Positions 37,062 through 45,223 of a DNA stretch of 64,000 bases are shown here, piece after piece; positions within the stretch are counted from its first letter, which is position 1, and each line of letters opens with the position of its first letter. Source of the DNA: Actinoalloteichus fjordicus (GTDB lineage Bacteria > Actinomycetota > Actinomycetes > Mycobacteriales > Pseudonocardiaceae). A program made the position numbers and the translations under genes. Where the stretch lies: NCBI RefSeq assembly GCF_001941625.1, contig NZ_CP016076.1:3596001-3660000 (forward strand), written 5' to 3'. The notes below the pieces were generated by a model. That model had not been told where the DNA came from, ran no database searches, and saw nothing but the letters and a program-made list of their open reading frames with translations.

Positions 37062-38009
37062 TCACCGGCGTAGGAGTTTGCCCAAATCTTCAGCGGGAGT
37101 TGCACAGCGGAAGCCCGTGTCGTCATCGAACATGTCGGCAGAGGCGTCGTTGAACGCTGACGGTGTCGCGCGGTCGAAGGAGCTCGTGAACGCACTGCCC
37201 TTCAATTCGTATCGGCCGGGATCGGTCTCGGTCGAGCACCACTCCCAGATGTTGCCGCACATGTCGTACACACCATATGGGCTGGTCCCGCTGTGATATC
37301 GGTCAACGGGCGTAGTGCTGCCTAGACCGTTCTCGCGGACGTTGCACTTCGCTGGCGTGGCCGCGTTGCCCCAGGGATAGGTGCTGCCCAATCGGCCGCG
37401 TGCGGTCTTCTCCCACTGCTGACTGCTCGACAGGGACTTGTTCGCCCATGCCGCGTAAGCAGTGGCGTCACGCCAGGTGACGAAGACAACCGGGTGATCG
37501 AGCAAGTCATCGGGACAGCGGCCATCGGTCCAGTGCATCGGCGGACGGTGACCCGTGGCGGCCACGAACCGCCCGTAGTCGGCGTTCGTTGTCGGGTACA
37601 CATCGATGTAGAAAGCGGGAAGCCAGGCGGGCTTGTCGTTCGGACCGCTGAGAAAGACGCCACCGTCGACCAACGTCATGAGCTTGCCATCACCTGGGTG
37701 CCTGACGTGGTTGTCGTCCTTTGCGCGCGTCTGGTCGGCGTAGTCCGCTCGTGGGGCCGGCGTCACGGTGCAGCTACGGATGCGCTGAAACCGCGCGTGT
37801 TCCTCGGGCGCGGACTGGGCGAGGGATGTATCGAGCGCGGCCTGGTTCACAGGACGCGGGTGGATCGAGTCGCCGCCCGCCTCCCACTTCGACACCATCC
37901 GGTCGCTGATCCCAAGATGCTTGGCGAACTGGCGGAGGCTCATCCGCTTGGCCTCGCGTAACGCCCGAACGTCTCTGCCGGACCACCGGTCTACCGTCGT
38001 CATCGCCAC
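37062..38009 (-). CDS. XRE helix-turn-helix fused to a SUMF1/FGE-type domain
   Basis: A 315-residue protein. Residues 12-50 form an XRE DNA-binding domain (RDVRALREAKRMSLRQFAKH, LGISDRMVSKWE). From about 105 it has an FGE/SUMF1 fold: MTLVDGGVFLSGP, PAFYIDVYPTTNADYGRFVA, HPVVFVTWRDATAYAAW, STYPWG, YDMCGNIWEW, DTGFRCA. Typical formylglycine-generating enzymes need a catalytic Cys pair; the Cys in DMCGNIWEW is not clearly equivalent, so the domain may only bind ligand. This DNA-binding plus sensing layout suggests a regulator of nearby biosynthesis genes. The ATG is at 38009. It is followed by a short gap and the aminotransferase gene. Confidence 0.85.
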   Translation of the reverse strand: MAMTTVDRWSGRDVRALREAKRMSLRQFAKHLGISDRMVSKWEAGGDSIHPRPVNQAALDTSLAQSAPEEHARFQRIRSCTVTPAPRADYADQTRAKDDNHVRHPGDGKLMTLVDGGVFLSGPNDKPAWLPAFYIDVYPTTNADYGRFVAATGHRPPMHWTDGRCPDDLLDHPVVFVTWRDATAYAAWANKSLSSSQQWEKTARGRLGSTYPWGNAATPAKCNVRENGLGSTTPVDRYHSGTSPYGVYDMCGNIWEWCSTETDPGRYELKGSAFTSSFDRATPSAFNDASADMFDDDTGFRCATPAEDLGKLLRR

Positions 38010-38071
38010 CCACAGTTCCTTCGAAACGCTACGTAGGTGAGGGTAGTCGGTGGGCTACAAGGGCGTGGACG

Positions 38072-38854
38072 TTATAGCGGCTCGGCTGCGATGTCGGTGT
38101 ATTCCTTGCGCAGAACATCGAGGATGGGATGTGTATCCGGCCATTCGGTGTCATCGACGGCGCTGATCTGACGCACGCCGATGGCGGCGTTGGTCGCGAA
38201 GGCAACCTTCATCTCGCAGAGCTGCGCCAGGTCGATCGAGGCGGTGTCGACGTCCCCGTTGTGGACCTCGTTGAGCAGGGCCATGGTTACGCCGGGAAGG
38301 GCGTCCGCGTCGGGCCACACTATGTTTTCACCATCGAAGAACCCGATGTTCCACGTCGCGCCCTCGCAGAGCTGGGCCTTCCTATTGGTGAACACGACAT
38401 CGTCGTAGCCGGCGCGCTGGGCGGCTCGCCGCTGGTGCACCAACCCGAAGAGCCCCACGTGCTTAACCGCAGGGAGCTCACGCTGGTACTGGACAGCCTG
38501 CACCCGTATCGGGGGCAACGGCTGTGCGACCGCGGGACGAGTTGTGACCAGCACCTGGGGTTCGGCTGCGGCGCCGGGATGACCGAGTTCGAGTGACGGA
38601 TCGAAGACCGTGACCCTGACGACAACGGCTTCGGTCCAGTCGGCGACCGCCTTCCTCACCAGGGTGCGCACCCGGTCCGGGTCGAGTTCGGCATCGAAGA
38701 CGACCCGACAGTCACGCCTGAGCCGATCCAGATGGAGCGACAGACCGCGCACCCGGTTGTCCTCAACCCGCATCGAGGTGAAGTGGCCATAGTTGCTCAG
38801 TGCCAGCGCCTTCACTTGGTCGAGGTCAGCGGGTGCGCCGTTCAGCTCCGTCAT
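38072..38854 (-). CDS. Class IV aminotransferase family protein (PLP-dependent)
   Basis: About 260 residues, PLP fold type IV (branched-chain aminotransferase / D-amino-acid aminotransferase / aminodeoxychorismate lyase). It has the PLP lysine in AVKHVGLFG (K131), arginines that hold the phosphate, and the C-terminal Glu-Thr stretch (AQLCEGATWNIGFFDGENIV, VTMALLNEVHNG). ATG 38854 is preferred over a GTG six bases before. It is divergent from the recombinase-domain gene at 39230. Whether it transaminates an amino acid or removes pyruvate from a chorismate product cannot be told from sequence. It may supply a building block for the adjacent 39-49 kb locus. Confidence 0.85.
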   Translation of the reverse strand: MTELNGAPADLDQVKALALSNYGHFTSMRVEDNRVRGLSLHLDRLRRDCRVVFDAELDPDRVRTLVRKAVADWTEAVVVRVTVFDPSLELGHPGAAAEPQVLVTTRPAVAQPLPPIRVQAVQYQRELPAVKHVGLFGLVHQRRAAQRAGYDDVVFTNRKAQLCEGATWNIGFFDGENIVWPDADALPGVTMALLNEVHNGDVDTASIDLAQLCEMKVAFATNAAIGVRQISAVDDTEWPDTHPILDVLRKEYTDIAAEPL

Positions 38855-39229
38855 GGGCACGAGTCTTCCACCTCAGCTCGCCCCAGCAGCCACCCGCACC
38901 GTCGAGGGTCGGCGTTAGTTCGGCGGAAGTTCGGCGTTCCGGGGGCGTTGAGGCAGTTCCCACCTGTCGGGATTGCCGGAATACTGTGAAACCTAGGCAG
39001 CTCGAAATTCTCGAATGTGGTTGGGAGAACGTCGACGATGACAGATGATCGCGAATGCACGTCAATTGCATCGTCGGCCATGAGCCGACCGCGATCGAGA
39101 GGATCTTTCCGCTTGGCGCAATCGTGCTCAACGAACCTACACACAACGTCGGTATTTGCGCCGCGGTCGAACCAGCTTGACCGTGCCCGAATTTTTCGCT
39201 CGAGGACTACGATCTTGCGGGAATGCGAC
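38855..39229. other. Divergent intergenic region
   Basis: No gene. It carries promoters in both directions. It is slightly AT-richer from about 38980, with no clear operator palindrome seen. Confidence 0.4.
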
Positions 39230-39640
39230 ATGCCCGACGATACTGGCAGGGCTGGCGACGCAGGCAACCCCGAAATGCCCGTCGCCAGCCCTGTCGTCCA
39301 CAGTACCAGCAATTCCTTTGAGCGCCCGCTGCTCGGCTATCTGCGCGTCTCATTTTCCGCGTCTAGTCGTGAAGTCGAGAATTTGCGACGAAAGGTAGCA
39401 GATTTCGCACAAAGGGAAGCGTTTACCCTCGTGCGAGTCTATGTAGATCGCGACCGAACTCAATCGGCAGGCTTCTCGTCACTGGTCAAGGCTCTGAGCG
39501 ACGGTGAGGCCCACCATGTCGTCGTACCCGCTCTCCAGCACCTCGCATTCATGGCTAGTGCGCGGCTTCTCATGAAAGAAATGTTGGAGATTCAGACCGG
39601 CGCACACGTGCTGGTGATGTATTCGGGTTGCAGTGATTAG
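39230..39640 (+). CDS. Small protein with serine-recombinase N-terminal-like domain
   Basis: About 136 residues. After a Ser/Pro-rich leader it has the resolvase catalytic-fold signature: LLGYLRVSFSASSREVENLR with the nucleophile-position Ser, RVYVDRDRTQSAGFSSLVKA and VVVPALQHLAF. There is no C-terminal DNA-binding domain (typical resolvases need it), so it is probably not a working recombinase. ATG 39230 follows GCGGGA. Small one-domain proteins like this occur upstream of actinobacterial biosynthesis loci; the role is unknown. It lies 195 bases before the next plus gene. Confidence 0.6.
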   Translation: MPDDTGRAGDAGNPEMPVASPVVHSTSNSFERPLLGYLRVSFSASSREVENLRRKVADFAQREAFTLVRVYVDRDRTQSAGFSSLVKALSDGEAHHVVVPALQHLAFMASARLLMKEMLEIQTGAHVLVMYSGCSD

Positions 39641-39835
39641 TCTTGACAACTGTTCTGAAAGCAAGGCCAGGCGTGTGAGTCGAGGGCGCATCGGCGGCGG
39701 GAATGACGGATCAAGTCGCTGTCCCGGCGTTTTCACCGATCGCAGCCGACGGCTTGGACCTATCGGCACGTCGAAAGCTCATCGAAATAATTCCGACCCC
39801 GCCACCCTATTCCCAACAGCAAGGAGCCGCGACAG

Positions 39836-40273
39836 ATGGTTTCCCCTCTCGTGCTTGCTGACGTGACCCAGCCCCTGAAAGCCGTACCGGTCACAAGCCC
39901 GATGCGACCCAGTCGACTCGTTCTCGCTGACGGTGTGTCCGCTGTGACGATGCCGTCAGACTTGGCCGTGCAGGTCGACGCCTTCCTCACCGTGCGCCTC
40001 ATGCGGGCGCCGATTCTGCGCGCCGACGGCCATCCGGAGTGCACGCTGCTCACGGGGCCACCGACGCCACTAAGGCCCTCGACTCAGGAAGAGCTGATTC
40101 GCTTGGGCGTCCGGCTTGTTCCGCCGGGTACCCCGCTCACCCTGCCCGCCGCCCAGATTCGCACTGGAGAACCGCGATGGTGGGGCGACACTGCCCTCAA
40201 GGGATCACTCCCACCGCAGAGCATCGTGATCGCGGCCTGCCGGTCGATCGCCGATTCCTCGAAGGAATGGTGA
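39836..40273 (+). CDS. Hypothetical protein, 145 aa
   Basis: ATG 39836 follows AAGGAG. The sequence is beta-rich with VRLMRAPILRADGHPECTLL and GVRLVPPGTPLTLPAAQIRT. I do not recognise a family. It overlaps the next gene by 4-7 bases (GTGA/ATGGTGA), so it is the first gene of a coupled chain. Possibly a small accessory for the QueC-like enzyme. Confidence 0.55.
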   Translation: MVSPLVLADVTQPLKAVPVTSPMRPSRLVLADGVSAVTMPSDLAVQVDAFLTVRLMRAPILRADGHPECTLLTGPPTPLRPSTQEELIRLGVRLVPPGTPLTLPAAQIRTGEPRWWGDTALKGSLPPQSIVIAACRSIADSSKEW

Positions 40274-40959
40274 CGGTGCCCGCTCCGCACCCCAAACGCC
40301 ATCCACCTCGGCATGCAGTGCTCGTCACCTCCGGTGGATTGAACTCCACGGTGTTGGCACATTGGCTTGCCGCCTGCCATTCCCGCGTGACGATGTTGTC
40401 CTTCGACTACGGCCGACCGCAACGAGTCGAGCTGCACCATGCCGCAGAGATCGCCGAGCTGTTGGCCGTTGAGCACCACGTCGTCGACCTGACCAGTCTG
40501 GCGACAGTGCTGCGCGGGTCGGCGTCGGCCGGCGATGCCATCACCGTTCCCGACGGGCACAACACCGTCATGCCCAACCGGACCCCGATCATGCTCGACA
40601 TCGCCATCGGCCTTGCCGTGGTGAAGCAGGCGGACGCCGTGGCCTACGGCGCACACAGCGTGTCCCCCACGGTCTCCCCGGACTGTCGGCAGGTCTTCGT
40701 CGATTTCACGGACGTCGCACGACGGAACAACAAGGGATTCCTCGCTGACGACTTCGCCGTCCTGGCCCCGTTCTTGCACCAGAGCAAGGTCGACATCGTT
40801 CGGCTTGGCCTCTCACTTGGCGTTCCCTTCGATAAGACCTGGTCTTGTCATCGAGAAGGGACGGTCCACTGCGGGACATGCGCAACCTGCGTGGAGCGTG
40901 TCGAGGCGTTTGTCGCCGCCGACGTCGCCGACCCGACGCGCTACGCGGTGAGGCAGTAA
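40270..40959 (+). CDS. QueC-like ATP-dependent enzyme (7-cyano-7-deazaguanine synthase family)
   Basis: About 229 residues. The PP-loop motif is SGGLNST (21-27), where the family has SGGxDS; here the acidic residue is Asn25. SFDYGRPQRVELHH, VPDGHNTVMPNRTPIMLD and TWSCHREGTVHCGTCATC (C193, C201, C204, C207, the zinc site) match QueC. QueC adenylates 7-carboxy-7-deazaguanine and makes the nitrile with ammonia. No QueD, QueE or FolE is nearby, so this copy more likely uses another carboxylate, or makes an amide, as in QueC-like proteins of defence and natural-product loci. GTG 40270 is coupled to the gene before; ATG 40267 is possible. Confidence 0.85.
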   Translation: MTVPAPHPKRHPPRHAVLVTSGGLNSTVLAHWLAACHSRVTMLSFDYGRPQRVELHHAAEIAELLAVEHHVVDLTSLATVLRGSASAGDAITVPDGHNTVMPNRTPIMLDIAIGLAVVKQADAVAYGAHSVSPTVSPDCRQVFVDFTDVARRNNKGFLADDFAVLAPFLHQSKVDIVRLGLSLGVPFDKTWSCHREGTVHCGTCATCVERVEAFVAADVADPTRYAVRQ

Positions 40960-41068
40960 TGCGGGTGGGACCGGCGCCTGCCAGTTTTCTACAGACTGGG
41001 GTATTGGGTTCGACCAATCGGACGATCCGATAACAAGATTCCATTGATACGGAACTCTGGACACGGGG

Positions 41069-42934
41069 ATGCGCATGATTCTAAGCACTTCCTACAACAA
41101 GAAGACGGATATAAAGCGAGATCTTCTAGCGGGATTCTCGGCTATCGACCATGCGACATCGGAAGAATTGGACCCGGAAGTCGTCGAGGATCTTGTCGTC
41201 CGACTGATCCTGCGCCTGTCGGTCCTTTGCTCACTCCACGGCCCGCAGGGAGTTCCGCAGTTACACGCGGCGATCCGAGATGTCGATGGGCTCTTCGATT
41301 CAGTGTGTCTCGCCGTCAATGGGCAGGACCCGAAACGGCGGACGACAGCCGTGATCCCTCGTGAACTACAACAAGAGCTCGTGCATTTTTCCCGGATCGT
41401 CGATGTCGGCACCGCTGGTTTCGGCACACCGGTTCCAGACACCAAGCGCCTGCGGAACTCGCACGCGATTCCGGTATCATTGAAGGTACTGGCTGAACTC
41501 ATGGTTGTTGTGCGCGGGCGGCTCGCCCAACGAAGCGCCGCAGTCGTCACCCCGGCTCTGAGTCGGCGCCCGGAGACGTGCCGATTCGATATCGGCAGCG
41601 ACGTGTTGGCTCAGTTCCCGGAGAACACGACAGACCACGTGCTGATCATTGAGGGTGATCGGCGGCGGACCCGAAGGAAGATAGGTTTCCTTTTCAGCCA
41701 GCTGTTGGTCTACCTGCCACCCCGTGACGTCTTCGCTGCGGTAGCGGCATACCTGGTGGAGGCGAGACTGGCCACCAAACTCCGATTGCGGCTGCTGGAG
41801 TGCCCCGAACCGGAGCGGTTGCAAGTTCATGCTTGGTCGTACGACGCCGAGACGGTCCCTCGTGAGGCGTTCGCCGCTGCGTCGACGCTGCTGCCGATCA
41901 GCCGGGTCTTCCACGTTTTCGGACCAGATCCCACCACGGTGCCGCTGGACCTGCCCGGGACGCGGGTAGGTGTTCGCGGCGGAGAAGTGTTTATCGAGGG
42001 GGATCTGGATCACGCAGCGACCGTGCGCATCGTCGCGCCGAGCGCGATCAGTCGGTCAACCGTCGAGGAACTGGTTGAGAAGGCCTTACAGACGTGGGGG
42101 CAGCAAGACGTCGGCGAGAACGCCGTTCTGTCCGTCGAGTGCGGTCACATCCATCTCGACCGGCAGCTCGACATCGACCAGGTCGCCGGTGCGCGGATCG
42201 GTGCCGCTCTGCTCCGCTCGATCGCGGATGCACAGGCGGCGGAACCCGTCCTGGCACCGATGATGGACGACGACCACGTGATGGTGGCACTGCGACCGAC
42301 GGAATATCGCGACTTTCTACGGAATCATTTTCCCACCACGCCGTTCAGCCTGATTCCGGAGTCGAGCCCGATCGTCAGAGCTATCACCTGCGTGTTGTTC
42401 CACCGACTCAGAACTGGCCCCCACCAGGCGGAACTCGCTACGCGTGGCGGCAACCTGTTCCTGCGACTGCCCGATGGCTCGTTCTGCGAACTGTTCGAGT
42501 CCTTCGACGGCGAGCCGGTGTCAGGTTGTGTCCTGTTCGAGACGGCTCTGTTGGTGTACCGGACAGCACCCGCCGTGTTCGACGACTATGCGATGAACCG
42601 CTTCCCCACCGCCGAGGACGTGCACACCTTGGCCTGCCGAGTTCTCGATGGTGACGACCATCATGACGCGAAGGTTGCCGAGCTTGCCCGGCTGTACTCG
42701 CCGTTTGCCGAGGTGACGGATCCGCAGAAGGCCCTCGATTCGGGGTTTGACGAGATCGTGTCCGAGGTCCTCGACACCGTCTCCACTCATGCAGCGCACC
42801 TCAACGTCCTAGAGGACTACTACGAGGTCCAACAGGACAAGGTACGGCAACTACTTGCCGTGCTTGAGCTCCCGTTCATCGTCCGCACCTTGTTCTTCAA
42901 CACCCAGACCGGCCGGATACATGCGGCGGGCTGA
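41069..42934 (+). CDS. Large unknown protein, 621 aa, in the QueC-like locus
   Basis: No family is recognised. Start ATG 41069 (MRMILSTSYNKKTD) or ATG 41075, which sits better behind the GGGG. Segments: DLVVRLILRLSVLCSLHG near 45, VSLKVLAELMVVVRGRLAQR near 140, then FLFSQLLVYLPPRDVFAAVA (about 215), and near the C-terminus FLRLPDGSFCELFESFDGEP, VQQDKVRQLLAVLELPF. Soluble, no signal peptide. The stop overlaps the SDR start (14 bases), so it is probably translated with it. Its size and central position suggest a key enzyme or scaffold for the locus, but nothing catalytic can be named. Confidence 0.6.
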   Translation: MRMILSTSYNKKTDIKRDLLAGFSAIDHATSEELDPEVVEDLVVRLILRLSVLCSLHGPQGVPQLHAAIRDVDGLFDSVCLAVNGQDPKRRTTAVIPRELQQELVHFSRIVDVGTAGFGTPVPDTKRLRNSHAIPVSLKVLAELMVVVRGRLAQRSAAVVTPALSRRPETCRFDIGSDVLAQFPENTTDHVLIIEGDRRRTRRKIGFLFSQLLVYLPPRDVFAAVAAYLVEARLATKLRLRLLECPEPERLQVHAWSYDAETVPREAFAAASTLLPISRVFHVFGPDPTTVPLDLPGTRVGVRGGEVFIEGDLDHAATVRIVAPSAISRSTVEELVEKALQTWGQQDVGENAVLSVECGHIHLDRQLDIDQVAGARIGAALLRSIADAQAAEPVLAPMMDDDHVMVALRPTEYRDFLRNHFPTTPFSLIPESSPIVRAITCVLFHRLRTGPHQAELATRGGNLFLRLPDGSFCELFESFDGEPVSGCVLFETALLVYRTAPAVFDDYAMNRFPTAEDVHTLACRVLDGDDHHDAKVAELARLYSPFAEVTDPQKALDSGFDEIVSEVLDTVSTHAAHLNVLEDYYEVQQDKVRQLLAVLELPFIVRTLFFNTQTGRIHAAG

Positions 42935-43604
42935 GCGTGCCCGCGTGCTGGTGACCGGGGCGACCGGCGTCGTCGGGCGGGCAATCCTGTCGACCTTATG
43001 GACGCGGACATCGCTGTCCACCACCACCGTCGGTAGGCGGGCACCGTCGGGGATGCGCGAGAAGGACGAGCACCACCATGTCGACTTAGCCGATTCGAAT
43101 GAAGTCGAGCAGGTGTGCGTGTTGATCGGTCGGGCGCCAGCGGCCTTCCAGGCGGTCGTGTTCGCCGCCGGGGTGGACAGCAGGCAGGGGGCGATCGATG
43201 TGGACCCGGCGGTGTTCGACCAGGTTATGCGGGTCAACTGCCGCTCCCATCTGCAGATTCTGCGGGCGATCTTGAGCCGCCGCGAAATGGACTCGCCCCC
43301 GCTTCCTGTGATCGCGGTGTCCAGCGACGTGGTGTCCGACCGGCAAGCCAGAACCGCCGTCTACGCAGCGAGTAAGGCGGCCCTCGAGGAGGCACTGCGT
43401 CACGCCGCAGCCGATGCGGCTCTGCACGTGGTCCTGGTCCGGCTCGCTGCCCTGGAAGTTCCGATGGCGGAGATCGTGGAACAGGGCTCTGTGCACCGCC
43501 TATTGCGACCGCCACCGACGGCGGCCCGGCTGCTGGCGACGCGGATCGCCGAATCACTGCTCGCACCACCGGACACGGGTTCTTCTGTGGAGGTATGGAC
43601 ATGA
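42921..43604 (+). CDS. Short-chain dehydrogenase/reductase (SDR)
   Basis: About 227 residues. Nucleotide-binding TGATGVVGRAI at the N-terminus, VVFAAGVDSR (the NAG equivalent), IAVSSDVVS for the catalytic Ser, and YAASKAALEEAL for the catalytic Y-x-x-x-K. An NAD(P)-dependent oxidoreductase, probably acting on a hydroxyl or keto group of the pathway intermediate. ATG 42921 lies inside the end of the 621-aa gene, and its own stop overlaps the next ATG (ATGA). That places it in the same coupled transcript. Confidence 0.88.
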   Translation: MRRAERARVLVTGATGVVGRAILSTLWTRTSLSTTTVGRRAPSGMREKDEHHHVDLADSNEVEQVCVLIGRAPAAFQAVVFAAGVDSRQGAIDVDPAVFDQVMRVNCRSHLQILRAILSRREMDSPPLPVIAVSSDVVSDRQARTAVYAASKAALEEALRHAAADAALHVVLVRLAALEVPMAEIVEQGSVHRLLRPPPTAARLLATRIAESLLAPPDTGSSVEVWT

Positions 43605-44866
43605 TGAACACCCGCTTCACCCTGTCCAGCGGTGAGGAGACCGATAGTTTCACCTTGGCTCGAGAAGCACTGCGGGCCAATGGAATCACCCTCCCCAAGG
43701 CGCCGACCAGGATCGCGGTGACCGGAGACGATCAGCACGTCACAGCCGCGATCACACTCCACCTGTTGAATAGTGATCACCAGGTCGTCCTGGTCCCGAC
43801 GTCCCTTGCGGGTGGGAGAAGCTTGCCGCGCGGGTGTGGCTACGGGCTGGTGGCGCTTGGGCGGACGGTGCGGGAAGTCTGCCCGGCCTCGCGCATCGGA
43901 ACCTTCGGCGGTGGATGGCGGGTGGCCCTCTACAGCTCGGGAAGCACACGCGCGGCGGCCACATTCGGATTCGACGGACGGCAACTCGACACACTGGCGG
44001 CCTGGTACGCCCACGCCTACGGTGTCACGGCTGCGAGTGTGATCGTCACGAGTCTCCCCGTTTCATACAACTTCACCTTCGTGGCCGGACTCATCCTCGC
44101 TGCGGCCTCCGGCGCGGCGCTGCGACTGGTTGGCGCTGCGGACGAGGTGCTTGCTGAGGCCGCGTGCCTCGCCGTCCGAGCAGACCGGGTCGTCGTCCTG
44201 GCGAATCCCGTAACACTCGACAGCGCGAAAACCGACAGTCGCCTGCCGGACCATGTCCTTGTCGACTCCGGTGGTGCGCCACTGAGCACGCCTGGTCTCC
44301 GCGAACTCCGCCACGCTGTCGCGGACGTGCGTGAGGGATACGGGCTCACCGAAACGGGATCGCTGACCCACTTCGACCTCGAGGGAAGCGGAGATTCACT
44401 CGGCACGGTGGGGACCTCCCAGCCTGGCGTGCGCTGTTGGATCGAGGCTGTCGACGACAAACCCAGGATCGCGCTCGAAACACCGGTGATAGGCACCGAG
44501 GTGGCGCCCGACGGCACAACAGGCCGCCCGAGGACGAGCATGCTCACCGGTGATCTCGGCACCATCGGCCCGGTGGGCCGATTGCGGCTGCTCGGCCGGG
44601 CCGACGACCACCGGATCAACGGATTCTGGCCGCGGGACACCCTTGACATGGTCGCCGAGGTGACCGGCGCTCGGTGCGCACTCGTCCTCCATCCGAACCC
44701 CGACCGCGTACGCGTCAAGGTGCTCGGCGAGCTCAGTGCTGGCGACGTGTCACGGATTCGGTCCGTGGTGGCGCACGAGTTGGCGCTCTCCCCGGCAGGG
44801 ATCACCGTCGAAGGGGAAGACGACACGTCGCTGCACTCCCGCAAGCTCTCCCGGCGGACCCCATGA
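43601..44866 (+). CDS. ANL-superfamily AMP-forming ligase (acyl-adenylating enzyme), short form
   Basis: About 421 residues, shorter than the usual 500-550. P-loop YSSGSTRAA, motif EGYGLTETGS (the YGxTE core), TGDLG with the ATP-ribose Asp, hinge LLGRADDHRIN, and the C-terminal catalytic-lysine region (HSRKLSRR). It should adenylate a carboxylate, then pass it to CoA, a carrier or an amine; no carrier protein is seen beside it. ATG 43601 is preferred (GGAGG eight bases upstream, ATGA overlap with the SDR). It overlaps the next start in the same way. The N-terminal part is compact, so a loop subdomain may be missing. Confidence 0.85.
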   Translation: MMNTRFTLSSGEETDSFTLAREALRANGITLPKAPTRIAVTGDDQHVTAAITLHLLNSDHQVVLVPTSLAGGRSLPRGCGYGLVALGRTVREVCPASRIGTFGGGWRVALYSSGSTRAAATFGFDGRQLDTLAAWYAHAYGVTAASVIVTSLPVSYNFTFVAGLILAAASGAALRLVGAADEVLAEAACLAVRADRVVVLANPVTLDSAKTDSRLPDHVLVDSGGAPLSTPGLRELRHAVADVREGYGLTETGSLTHFDLEGSGDSLGTVGTSQPGVRCWIEAVDDKPRIALETPVIGTEVAPDGTTGRPRTSMLTGDLGTIGPVGRLRLLGRADDHRINGFWPRDTLDMVAEVTGARCALVLHPNPDRVRVKVLGELSAGDVSRIRSVVAHELALSPAGITVEGEDDTSLHSRKLSRRTP

Positions 44867-45223
44867 CCGCCGGGGCCAGCCAGCTGCTATCCAACGTGGT
44901 TGCGGCGGTCGTGGAACTCGACACTGGTGCTCGCGTCGAGTCGGTGCCCGTCCCTGCATCCGCCCCACGGCCAGCGTGTACGGGCGCTGGCCGGTATGCC
45001 CACGTAGGTCGTCTCTGGGTCGACGGTGGGCGCCGACGTCCCGGCTGGCGCGGTGTCGGTTTGGGCAGGCCGGTTCACCAAGCTCCTGCACGTCGAATCT
45101 GCCTCGGCTGACGCCCATCTGCAATGGATCCAGTCCGCTGCACACGGCGGCTGCGGTACTCAAGAACCACCGCTGCGCACCTTGATGCGATCGCCAGCCA
45201 ATCCGACTATGAGGAGAACATAA
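44863..45223 (+). pseudogene. Small gene between ligase and radical SAM, frameshifted
   Basis: ATG 44863 overlaps the ligase stop (ATGA) and begins MTAGASQLLSNVVAAVVELD, then RVESVPVPASAPRPACTG. That frame loses coding character after RYAHV near 45005. A one-base shift gives SGSTVGADVPAGAVSVWAGR, FTKLLHVESASADAHLQWI, whose TAA (45221-45223) overlaps the radical SAM ATG (TAATG). The clean couplings at both ends argue that one gene of about 120 residues belongs here, disrupted or mis-sequenced around 45008-45020. Function unknown; a small carrier or accessory protein is possible. Confidence 0.55.

Noticed and set aside
40039-40959. Longer start for the QueC-like gene (40039)
   Set aside because: The extra residues overlap the preceding gene out of frame and read as low-complexity; the start coupled at 40270 fits better.
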